12,880 bases of DNA from CAYRTD01 sp964426915 (GTDB taxonomy: Bacteria; Bacteroidota; Bacteroidia; Bacteroidales; GCA-2748055), in assembly GCA_964426915.1 (NCBI GenBank), contig CAYRTD010000118.1:1-12880 (forward strand), written 5' to 3'. Below the pieces are notes generated by a model, which was not told the origin of the DNA, ran no database searches, and worked only from the letters and a program-made list of their open reading frames with translations. The stretch's first letter is position 1, and each line of letters opens with the position of its first letter. Of the stretch, positions 1 through 6,668 are shown one piece after another. The translations under genes were made by a program, and so were the position numbers.

Positions 1-222
1 CCGGGTTTTTCTTTCCCTCACTCCTATTGACCGGAATGAATGTCGACGGAGGCGCCGGAGCGATAACGCACCCTCGCTCTCACACTCACTCTCACTCTGT
101 GCTCGGGGGAAAACTCTCTCTCCTTCCAATCAAAACAGATGAAGGGTCTTAAGTTGACGCGTATGCCAATTGGGATCCAATTATTTTTTTAAAATTTAGA
201 CACACTTTTCTGAATAGCCTCA
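1..222. other. Left-edge region without a recognised gene
   Basis: I see no gene here. Positions 1-110 are more G+C-rich than the rest of the window. Positions 78-103 form a short pyrimidine-rich stretch with a rough 6-bp rhythm (CTCACT-like units). An inverted repeat followed by a T-run lies at 168-190 and is listed separately. No frame from the left edge shows a recognisable protein. Confidence 0.5.
168..190 (+). terminator. Possible weak intrinsic terminator, plus strand
   Basis: AATTGG (168-173), a 3-base loop GAT, and CCAATT (177-182) can form a 6-bp hairpin, followed by A and seven T (183-190). The order fits a terminator for transcription entering from the left edge. The stem is short and A+T-rich, so it may be chance. 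It does not have the right polarity to terminate the minus-strand hydrolase gene. Confidence 0.25.
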
Positions 223-236
223 ATGGCACACCCCCT

Positions 237-430
237 CCTTCCTCCTGCCTCCCCGCTTACTCTCTTACTGATTACTGCCTCCTGCTTACTTCTTACTGCC
301 TCCTGCCTCCTGCCTCCTGCTTCCTGCCTCCTGCTTACTTCTTACTTCTTACTTCTTCCTGCCTCCTGCCTACTGCCTCCTACTTACTGCTTACTTCTTA
401 CTTCTTACTTCTTCCTGCCTCCCCCCTCCC
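237..430. repeat. 7-bp tandem repeat array (pyrimidine-rich on plus strand)
   Basis: From 276 to 422 the sequence is 21 uninterrupted heptamers, all fitting T(G/T/A)C(C/T)T(A/C)C, for example TGCCTCC, TGCTTAC and TTCTTAC. Degenerate units extend it on both sides (about 237-275 and 423-430). There is a second level of order: a block of five units at 332-366 recurs exactly at 388-422, a shift of 56 bases or eight units. The right end of the array lies inside the 3' end of the minus-strand hydrolase gene. Heptameric short tandem repeats are known in other bacteria, notably heterocystous cyanobacteria. Their function is unsettled, and no relation is implied here beyond form. Confidence 0.9.
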
Positions 431-1949
431 CCAAACTCCTCAACTCAAACACATCCGTCCTCCTGTCCTTTAAATTCCTCACAGCCCCAAACTGATGCAA
501 TTCGCGAAGGAGATCAATATCACAGTCCACAATCAGGATCATCTCGTTGTTAGGGGTGGCTTCGGCTTTAATGCCATTTGCCGGAAAGGCGAAATCGCAG
601 GGAGTAAAAACCATGGATTGTGCGTAGTTGATATCCATGTTATGTACCTTTGGAAGGTTACCTACACTTCCGGCAATAGCCACATAGCATTCATTTTCAA
701 TAGCACGGGCTTGCGAACAATGTCTTACTCGTGAATAACCATTCTGGGTATCTGTCAGAAAAGGTACAAAAAGAATATCCATTCCCTGATCGGCAAGAAT
801 ACGGCTTAATTCAGGAAATTCTACGTCGTAGCAGATCAGGATCCCTATTTTTCCACAGTCTGTATCAAAAACCTTAAGTTGATTTCCTCCTTCCAGACCC
901 CAGTATTTTATTTCATCCGGGGTAACATGCAATTTCTCATAACGCTCGGTCGACCCATCGCGTTTACACAAATAGCCTACATTATACAGCTTATTATCTC
1001 TTATCTCCGGGAGACTTCCTCCAATAATGTTTATATTATATGAAATGGCCAGCTCCGAAAGTTTTTTCACAATAATGGAAGTAAATTTAGCCAGCTCCCG
1101 TATAGCCTCAGCTTCACTTAAGTGATTATTTTCAGCCATAAGGGGGGCATCGAAAAACTCAGGGAATAAAGCAAAATCAGAACGGTAACCCGACACGGCA
1201 TCCACGAAAAATTCAGCCTGCTGCAAGAGTTCTTCAAGATCCTTATATGGTCTCATCTGCCATTGGATTAAACCCAGCCTTACGATCTTCTTAATGGTAA
1301 CGGGTTTTTTGCTTTGCTTTTCATAATAAATATTCTTCCATTCGAGCAAAACCGCATAATCATTGGATGCCTCATCCCCTTCCAGGTAGTTCTTTATGAT
1401 CCTCGCAGGATGAAAATCATTGGATATCTGAAAATTCAGTACCGGATCATGGATCTCCCTCCCTCTGACTTTTTCAATATATTCCTTGGGTGTAATCTTA
1501 TCAGCATATTGATGATAATTCGGAATTCGTCCACCGAAGGCTACACCTTTCAAATTAAGACGTTCACACAATTCCTTGCGATAATCGTAAAGTCTTCTTC
1601 CAAGCCTTAACCCCCTGAATTCGGGCTTTATGAATATATCGATCCCGTATAACATATTTCCTTCGGGATCATGAGTCTTGAAACTATAATTTCCTGTTAT
1701 CTCTTTATAGCTATGCCGATCGTCAAATTGATCATAATCTACAATTATGGATAATGCGCATCCTGCAATCTGACCATTGGCCTTGATCACTACCTGTCCC
1801 TCAGGGAAAAGGTCTGTCAAGGTCTTAATATGATGTTCTGTCCAATAAGAATCAGGCAAATTGGTATAGGATTGTATCATGGTTTCCTTCAGCTCCTGGT
1901 AATCGTCAAGGTTCAGAAAGCTAAGTTCGATGTTTTCTATCTCTTTCAT
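405..1949 (-). CDS. GNAT acetyltransferase / carbon-nitrogen hydrolase (nitrilase family) fusion
   Basis: This is a two-domain cytoplasmic protein of 514 residues. Residues about 1-205 resemble a GNAT N-acetyltransferase, with the acetyl-CoA loop region FRGLRLGRRL at 111-120. Residues about 222-490 form a nitrilase-superfamily amidohydrolase. Its Glu-Lys-Cys triad can be read directly: E264 in LFPEFF, K339 in YEKLH and C373 in ILICYDVEFPE. The fusion is a known architecture, annotated in databases as a bifunctional GNAT/carbon-nitrogen hydrolase family protein. The natural substrate is not known to me, but amide or nitrile hydrolysis is expected from the triad. No signal peptide or membrane segment is seen. 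The first ATG (1949) fits the domain start. The last dozen residues (about 503-514, SLGEGGGRKK) are low in complexity, and the TAA stop at 405-407 lies inside a heptamer repeat unit, so the original C-terminus may have been altered. No terminator was seen downstream. Confidence 0.9.
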   Translation of the reverse strand: MKEIENIELSFLNLDDYQELKETMIQSYTNLPDSYWTEHHIKTLTDLFPEGQVVIKANGQIAGCALSIIVDYDQFDDRHSYKEITGNYSFKTHDPEGNMLYGIDIFIKPEFRGLRLGRRLYDYRKELCERLNLKGVAFGGRIPNYHQYADKITPKEYIEKVRGREIHDPVLNFQISNDFHPARIIKNYLEGDEASNDYAVLLEWKNIYYEKQSKKPVTIKKIVRLGLIQWQMRPYKDLEELLQQAEFFVDAVSGYRSDFALFPEFFDAPLMAENNHLSEAEAIRELAKFTSIIVKKLSELAISYNINIIGGSLPEIRDNKLYNVGYLCKRDGSTERYEKLHVTPDEIKYWGLEGGNQLKVFDTDCGKIGILICYDVEFPELSRILADQGMDILFVPFLTDTQNGYSRVRHCSQARAIENECYVAIAGSVGNLPKVHNMDINYAQSMVFTPCDFAFPANGIKAEATPNNEMILIVDCDIDLLRELHQFGAVRNLKDRRTDVFELRSLGEGGGRKK

Positions 1950-2008
1950 TTGAGAGGGTTATTTTTTAAACTTGTCATAAACATTCCGGTTAAAATCAAT
2001 TATTAGCT

Positions 2009-2221
2009 TCACAATAAAGCATTTTTGAAAAAACATCCCACTAAATCCAGCGGGCTTAAATTACAGTAGTCACGGGTTTTTACCCAATGGTAATAATATT
2101 TGCTTTTTGGCACTTGGAACTCCGGAGTGGGTTGAACAATAATAATTCTTTTTACTCCAGGGTAATGAGTACCCATGTCTGGGTTATTAATTCCAAACAT
2201 TATGAACCAGACATTATACAC
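2009..2221 (-). CDS. Small hypothetical ORF, doubtful
   Basis: This is a 70-codon frame. It starts with GTG and shares one base with the TAG stop of the upstream GH2 gene (TAGTG); an ATG is available at codon 8. I do not recognise the product. It has no signal peptide, no membrane segment and no known motif, and it is rich in aromatic residues (KYYYHW). The tight coupling to the GH2 stop and the lack of another gene in the 271-bp gap speak for it. The non-ATG start and odd composition speak against it. It could equally be the translation of a dispersed intergenic repeat or a decayed gene. Confidence 0.25.
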   Translation of the reverse strand: MYNVWFIMFGINNPDMGTHYPGVKRIIIVQPTPEFQVPKSKYYYHWVKTRDYCNLSPLDLVGCFFKNALL

Positions 2222-4029
2222 TACTGAAGAGCATCTATAACCTCCAGGTTAATTTCCCTGAACCGTTCTTCATCAACCTTAATAATCTTTCTGTCATAGG
2301 TCATAAATCCGTTAACTTCCGATTCAACATCGGTTGTCTGGGTATATACGGCGGCTGAGAAACCGGCCTTAATCAGCTTTTTCAACTGTCTGGCATAATC
2401 GATGTAGGCATCTGTAACTTCCGCAGAATTCTTAAAACGTACATATCCCCAATTTTTTTCATCATTCCATAAATGGCCCTCAACAGGATAGCCAATTCCT
2501 CCGTATTCACCCAAAACAGTGGCCCGTGAAGCATCATACAGATAGAGTTTTGGTTCAGGATAATTGTGAAGATCAAGAATATCTCCCGTGCGAAAATGAT
2601 TTCCCCCGCTGGCTGGGTTTACCAGCCGTCCCGGATCATATTTTTTTGTCCATTCCACAATCTCCTTTGTTTCAAACTGCCCCCAGCTCTCATTGAAAGG
2701 TACCCATACAACGATGGATGGATAAGCTCTGAAATTATCCAGCATTTCTTTATATTCTCTTCTGAAATTTTCAGCGGAAACCGGACTGCGCTCAAGTTCA
2801 TTTCCTTCAAAATACCCGGTTCTCTGCCATCCAGTTGAGCGGTCGCCATTCGGCATATCCTGCCATACCAGCATTCCTATCCGGTCACAATGGGTATACC
2901 AGCGGGCAGGTTCTACCTTTACATGTTTCCGTATCATATTAAAACCAAGTTCTTTGGTTTTTAAAATGTCAAATGCCAGTGCTTCATCAGTGGGTGCGGT
3001 ATATAAGCCATCCGGCCACCATCCCTGGTCAAGGGGTCCGAATTGAAAATAATTCTTATTATTCAGTTGAAGCCGGACAATGCCAAATTCATCGCGTTGA
3101 GTAGAAATTTTTCTCATAGCAAAATAACTTTTCACCTGGTCGAGCATTTTGTTATCCCGGTATAAGCTTATTTCAAGGTCGTACAAATACGGATTTTCCG
3201 GACTCCAAAGCGTTGGATCTTCAAGATTTATCTCCACATCCTCAGAAGCAGATGCCTTAAAGATATGGGTTGTTTTTCCTTTTTCCTTTACTTTCACCTC
3301 AATAATGTCTCCGTATTTTTGTCCCCTGGAAGAGACCTTTACCATTGCCCTGTTCCTGTCAATATCGGGAATAGTATGTACAGCGTTAATGTGATGCTCA
3401 TTTACCGGTTCCATCCAGACTGTTTGCCAGATTCCGGTTACAGAGGTGTACCAAATGCTACGGGGGTCCGTCACCTGTTTGCCTCTTGGCTGAAAACCTT
3501 TATCCGTCGGATCCCATACCCTGATTATCAGTTCCTGCTCAGCTTTTGCATGCAAAAAAGAGGAAATCTCAAAGCTAAAAGGTGTGTAGCCACCTTTATG
3601 TCCCCCCAGTTTTATTCCATTCAACCAAACATCAGCTTCCCAGTCAACCCCACCAAAATTAAGGAGTATGGATCTATTCTTCCATCCCGGAGGGATGCGG
3701 AAAGTTTTGCGGTACCAGAGAACACTGTCTTTTCCGACCGTCCTTTGCACCCCCGATAAACTTGACTCTACTGCAAAGGGGACCAGTATTTTTCCATCAA
3801 AATTCTCCGGCATAGCTCCGTCCCTGGGTAAAATGGCATAATCCCACAAACCATTCAGATTTTCCCATTCTTCCCTTTCCATTACAGGACGGGGATATTC
3901 AGGTAATACATTTTCAGGATCGAGGCTCTCTCCCCAGGTAGTTTTAATTTTGTCACCGGCAGGTTCCCACTGGGTCCATCCGCAGATAAAATAAACTGAA
4001 GCCATCAGGAATAAAAATACTTTTTTCAT
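2221..4029 (-). CDS. Secreted glycoside hydrolase family 2 protein (beta-galactosidase-like)
   Basis: This is an exported retaining beta-glycosidase of 602 residues. A Sec signal peptide (about 1-20, MKKVFLFLMASVYFICGWTQ) points to the periplasm; no convincing lipobox is seen. Residues about 54-208 form the N-terminal sugar-binding jelly roll (LNGLWDY, WYRKTFRIP, DVWLNG, GGYTPF). Residues about 210-305 form the immunoglobulin-like domain, and about 310-600 the TIM barrel. The GH2 acid/base is E447 in PFNESWGQF and the nucleophile is probably E508 in LGEYGG. WQDMPNGD (389-396) is also typical of the family. It is much shorter than LacZ and lacks the C-terminal domains, which is common for Bacteroidota GH2 enzymes. 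The substrate (galactoside, glucuronide or mannoside) cannot be read from the sequence. There is no SusC/SusD pair nearby, so it is not in a recognisable polysaccharide utilisation locus within this window. Confidence 0.92.
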   Translation of the reverse strand: MKKVFLFLMASVYFICGWTQWEPAGDKIKTTWGESLDPENVLPEYPRPVMEREEWENLNGLWDYAILPRDGAMPENFDGKILVPFAVESSLSGVQRTVGKDSVLWYRKTFRIPPGWKNRSILLNFGGVDWEADVWLNGIKLGGHKGGYTPFSFEISSFLHAKAEQELIIRVWDPTDKGFQPRGKQVTDPRSIWYTSVTGIWQTVWMEPVNEHHINAVHTIPDIDRNRAMVKVSSRGQKYGDIIEVKVKEKGKTTHIFKASASEDVEINLEDPTLWSPENPYLYDLEISLYRDNKMLDQVKSYFAMRKISTQRDEFGIVRLQLNNKNYFQFGPLDQGWWPDGLYTAPTDEALAFDILKTKELGFNMIRKHVKVEPARWYTHCDRIGMLVWQDMPNGDRSTGWQRTGYFEGNELERSPVSAENFRREYKEMLDNFRAYPSIVVWVPFNESWGQFETKEIVEWTKKYDPGRLVNPASGGNHFRTGDILDLHNYPEPKLYLYDASRATVLGEYGGIGYPVEGHLWNDEKNWGYVRFKNSAEVTDAYIDYARQLKKLIKAGFSAAVYTQTTDVESEVNGFMTYDRKIIKVDEERFREINLEVIDALQ

Positions 4030-4131
4030 AATTCGGAATATTTATAGTTTGTATGGCTGAAAATAAATAATTCTGCGCAATAATCAACTATTCATGAAAA
4101 ACATATCTGCTGATTGACGTTTTATAATGTA

Positions 4132-4139
4132 CAAAGCTA
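4132..4139 (-). promoter_or_regulatory. Candidate -7 element for the GH2 gene
   Basis: On the minus strand this reads TAGCTTTG, a perfect match to the Bacteroidota -7 consensus TAnnTTTG. It would give a leader of roughly 95 bases before the GH2 start. No TTTG or TTG was found at the expected -33 distance (about 4160), so the call is tentative. Confidence 0.3.
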
Positions 4140-4318
4140 AAAACATAATGGCTATTATTGTGATCCTTTTCTCACCCGGATTTCAATCGAAAATTTGTTT
4201 CATCCTCTTATATGTCATATTCATAGTTTAATCTGAGCTAATGCAGGGTCTCCGGTAATTAGAGAATTAAGTCAAAAATACCATGGAGAAAGAAGTGTAT
4301 CTCTTAAATTAGATATAT

Positions 4319-4351
4319 TTTGTGCCTTATCAGGATTCTTTTCTATATTTG
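4319..4351 (+). promoter_or_regulatory. Bacteroidota-type promoter for the Gfo/Idh/MocA gene
   Basis: TTTG at 4319-4322 (-33 element) is followed after 21 bases by TATATTTG at 4344-4351, which matches the -7 consensus TAnnTTTG exactly. Transcription would begin near 4358, leaving about 28 bases before the ATG at 4386. This is the cleanest sigma-ABfr-type promoter in the window. Confidence 0.65.
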
Positions 4352-4385
4352 AATTAAGTAAAACTACATTCAAACTCCAAAAGCT

Positions 4386-4895
4386 ATGACTACCCATAGA
4401 AGATCCTTCATTAAAAAAAGTGCCCTCGCTGCCACAGGCTTGGGAGTTGCAACCTCTTTTCCCAGCGCATCAGGTAGCATACTAGGTGCCGGTAACAAAC
4501 TCGTTTGCGGAGTTATTGGAGTAAAAGGAATGGGCTTTGCTAACCTGAAAGCCTTTCTCAATGAACCCAACACAGAATGTGCAGCTCTTTGCGATGTGGA
4601 CGAAAATGTTTTGAACGAAAGAATTGAGAATGTCAAAGAAATACAGGGGAAGGCTCCCACAGGCTATATTGATTACCGTAAAATGCTAGAGCACAAGGGT
4701 CTTGACGTGATAATTATTGGAACCCCCGATCACTGGCATACCCTTCCTTTTGTTGATGCAGCAGAAATGGGATATGCCATTTATTGTGAAAAACCTCTCG
4801 CCAATACCATTGAGGAGTGTAATATTATTGAAAAGGAGGCAAACGAACTTATTAAAGCAAATTACCGCGATCCATGGAAGTTACCTGTAGTTTAA
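4386..4895 (+). pseudogene. Gfo/Idh/MocA-family oxidoreductase with a large internal in-frame deletion
   Basis: The 169-codon frame begins like a full member of the Tat-exported Gfo/Idh/MocA NAD(P)-dependent sugar oxidoreductases. It has a twin-arginine signal (RRSFIKK, 5-11), a Rossmann start (GVIGVKGMG, 42-50), TPDHWH (113-118) and the EKP motif (EKPLAN, 135-140). These proteins are usually about 420-450 residues. Here, right after the helix following EKPLAN (about residue 153), the sequence passes directly to LIKANYRDPWKLPVV and stops. An ending of the type YRxPWxLP is, from memory, typical of the C-terminus of full-length relatives. The simplest reading is loss of roughly 250-280 codons from the middle, in frame, keeping both ends. 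The substrate-binding alpha/beta domain is gone, so the enzyme is very probably inactive. The promoter upstream still looks intact. Confidence 0.75.
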
Positions 4896-4941
4896 AATAT
4901 GAGTTGTCTAAAAAATCACTTTAAATTTTATATTTTCCGGC

Positions 4942-5571
4942 ATGTCATATTCTTACGATCAAATTGATACCATTTTCTATAATGATGGTTATAAGCTGGC
5001 TGAAAAAATTATAGGAAATGAAGTCAGCAAAGAAAAATTCCAGGCACTTACCAAAGAACTATTTGATAATATTGATACTTTGCTGGATGCTTTTAACTTC
5101 AGGATTAAACAGAATGATCAGGAAATTCATTGTAAGAAAGGTTGTTCATGGTGCTGTTCACAGCCGGTATTTACGAACGAATGGGAAGCCGGGTATCTCA
5201 GATTTTTCATGATGAAAAATTTTACCAGTCATAAGCTTAACGAAATCAAAAAAAAAGCTGATAATAAAAACGCCATAACCTCCAAACTTAGCAGAAAGGA
5301 AATATTACGAACACGCATTTCATGTCCGTTTCTTGAAAATAATGCCTGCTCAGTATATGCGGCACGTCCACTGGCCTGCAGAATTTACCTTTCCTCAAAT
5401 CTGGATTCTTGCATATATGAATTTAATAATCCCGCTGATAATAAAAATTATGCTAAGCTTTATGACTTTCCTCTGCATGCAGGCAGAAAAATGAATGAGG
5501 GAATTGCGGCATGGCTGGAAGAGCATGGATTTAAGGTCAGGGAGATGAGGTTGGAGGAGGCGGTGAACTAA
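4942..5571 (+). CDS. YkgJ-family cysteine cluster protein
   Basis: This is a 209-residue soluble protein with the cysteine pattern of the YkgJ/CxxCxxCC family (putative zinc- or iron-chelating domain). The cysteines are C64-x3-C68-x2-C71-C72 in the segment HCKKGCSWCC, then C128, C136, C146 and C157 in the segment CPFLENNACSVYAARPLACR and beyond. The N-terminal 60 residues are helical-looking and the C-terminal 30 are charged. The metal and the biological role are not established for this family as far as I know. The ATG at 4942 lies 46 bases after the truncated oxidoreductase gene on the same strand, so it could be read from the promoter at 4319-4351; I found no convincing promoter of its own. 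A strong terminator follows about 26 bases downstream. Confidence 0.85.
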   Translation: MSYSYDQIDTIFYNDGYKLAEKIIGNEVSKEKFQALTKELFDNIDTLLDAFNFRIKQNDQEIHCKKGCSWCCSQPVFTNEWEAGYLRFFMMKNFTSHKLNEIKKKADNKNAITSKLSRKEILRTRISCPFLENNACSVYAARPLACRIYLSSNLDSCIYEFNNPADNKNYAKLYDFPLHAGRKMNEGIAAWLEEHGFKVREMRLEEAVN

Positions 5572-5886
5572 AAAATACATGGTTGTGTAAAAAAAAGAAA
5601 AACCGGATTCTCCCGAACCCGGTTTTTTACAGCTTCTTGCTGTTCTAACCAACTAACCAACTAACGTACTGACCGAACGATCAGCTGTACAAATATATGA
5701 CATGAAAGTGCATCCTTCATGAACAAATCATCCAAATATGTAGTACAAATCGTTCATTTTATATAAAAAAGTTTATTTCTGAATCTGTAATTAGAGTCTC
5801 GAAGAAACTAATATTTTGTTAAAGTGGTACTAATCCTAATTCCCTGTGCTGAGCTTTGTCGAATTAACTGTTTTGAGGTCACTGAT
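5572..5886. other. Convergent intergenic region between ykgJ-like gene and trpA
   Basis: This 315-bp spacer lies between convergent transcripts. It holds the bidirectional terminator at 5598-5628 (listed separately), a short CCAACTAA direct repeat near 5649-5664, and A+T-rich sequence with no gene. The string CTGTGCTGAGCTTTGTCGAA (5844-5863) resembles fragments that recur between genes in many bacterial genomes, which is only an impression. Confidence 0.6.
5598..5628. terminator. Bidirectional intrinsic terminator
   Basis: AAAAACCGG (5598-5606) pairs with CCGGTTTTT (5619-5627). Inside, TTC pairs with GAA across one A-C mismatch, around a TCCC loop. On the plus strand it is followed by T6 and ends the ykgJ-like transcript. 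On the minus strand it is followed by a long U-rich run (TTTTTCTTTTTTTT) and is the first good terminator after trpA, so it probably ends the trp operon with a 3' tail of about 260 bases. Confidence 0.85.
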
Positions 5887-6663
5887 TTAATCGTCGTGAT
5901 ACTCACTTAAAAACGTACCGACCTTTTCATCCATCCCCTGTTCTCCGGAAAGAGCATTTATAAATGCAGTTCCAATAATCGCCCCTTGGGCATATTTACA
6001 AGCGGTTGTATAGCTTTCCCTGTTGCTGATTCCGAAACCTACAAGGGCAGGATTCTTTAGCTTAAGATCCTTTACCCGGCTGAAATAAGCGGTTTGCTTC
6101 TCCCCAAAACCCTTCATTACCCCTGTGGTTGAATAGGAAGATACCATATAAACAAAGCCCCGGGACAGATTATCAATTTCTCTTATTCTCTCATCGGATG
6201 TCTGGGGAGTTATCAACATAATATTATGAATACCGTAGTGTTCAAACATCTCCATGTAGTGTTTCTCATACTCACCGGGTGGAAAATCCGGAATAATAAC
6301 TCCGTCAATAGCTCTTTCAGAACATTTCTTAAGAAATTCTTCCAGTCCCATTTTAAAAACCGGATTAAGATATCCCATAAGAATCACCGGCATGTCGGTC
6401 ATTTCCCTCAGTCCTGATAATTGTTCGAAAAGCAAATTGAGGTTCATTCCATTATCAAGGGCTTTCTTGCTACTTTTCTGAATAACAGGACCATCAGCTA
6501 CCGGGTCAGAAAAAGGAATTCCTATCTCAATCATATCGACACCATGTTTTTCAAGTGCCCTGATGACTCTTCCGGTATCGTTCAGGGCAGGGTAACCTGC
6601 TGTGAAATAAATGGATAGTATATTGCTTTTCTTCTGTTGAAAACAGCGGTCTATTCTATTCAT
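5887..6663 (-). CDS. trpA: Tryptophan synthase alpha chain
   Basis: The alpha subunit of the alpha2-beta2 tryptophan synthase cleaves indole-3-glycerol phosphate to indole and glyceraldehyde 3-phosphate, and indole is channelled to TrpB. The 258-residue TIM barrel is of normal length. The catalytic acids are E46 and D57 in the block DMIEIGIPFSDPVADGP (43-59), equivalent to Glu49 and Asp60 of the enteric enzyme. The N-terminal motif YFTAGYP (19-25) and GFGIS near residue 210 also fit. It starts 5 bases after the trpB stop and is the last gene of the operon. There is no Shine-Dalgarno-like sequence, as is usual in Bacteroidota. Confidence 0.98.
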   Translation of the reverse strand: MNRIDRCFQQKKSNILSIYFTAGYPALNDTGRVIRALEKHGVDMIEIGIPFSDPVADGPVIQKSSKKALDNGMNLNLLFEQLSGLREMTDMPVILMGYLNPVFKMGLEEFLKKCSERAIDGVIIPDFPPGEYEKHYMEMFEHYGIHNIMLITPQTSDERIREIDNLSRGFVYMVSSYSTTGVMKGFGEKQTAYFSRVKDLKLKNPALVGFGISNRESYTTACKYAQGAIIGTAFINALSGEQGMDEKVGTFLSEYHDD

Positions 6664-6668
6664 GGGAA

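Larger units (their letters stand above)
4030..4385. other. Divergent intergenic region between GH2 and Gfo/Idh/MocA genes
   Basis: This 356-bp A+T-rich spacer holds the start regions of two divergent genes. I see a very good plus-strand promoter at 4319-4351 and a weaker minus-strand candidate at 4132-4139, both listed separately. No RNA gene, terminator or coding frame was recognised in the remainder. Confidence 0.6.

Noticed and set aside
276..422. Possible CRISPR array
   Set aside because: Units are 7 bp with no spacers, and there is no cas gene.
223..495. Plus-strand 90-codon frame through the heptamer array
   Set aside because: Its Leu/Pro/Ser-rich sequence is just the translation of the tandem repeats, and its end overlaps the hydrolase gene on the other strand.
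3265..3759. Plus-strand 164-codon frame
   Set aside because: It lies wholly antisense to the GH2 gene, whose domains and catalytic residues are clear.
4370..4660. Minus-strand 96-codon frame
   Set aside because: Antisense shadow of the Gfo/Idh/MocA N-terminal half, which has recognisable motifs.
5395..5652. Minus-strand 85-codon frame
   Set aside because: It runs through the terminator hairpin and antisense to the YkgJ-like gene; no motif is seen.
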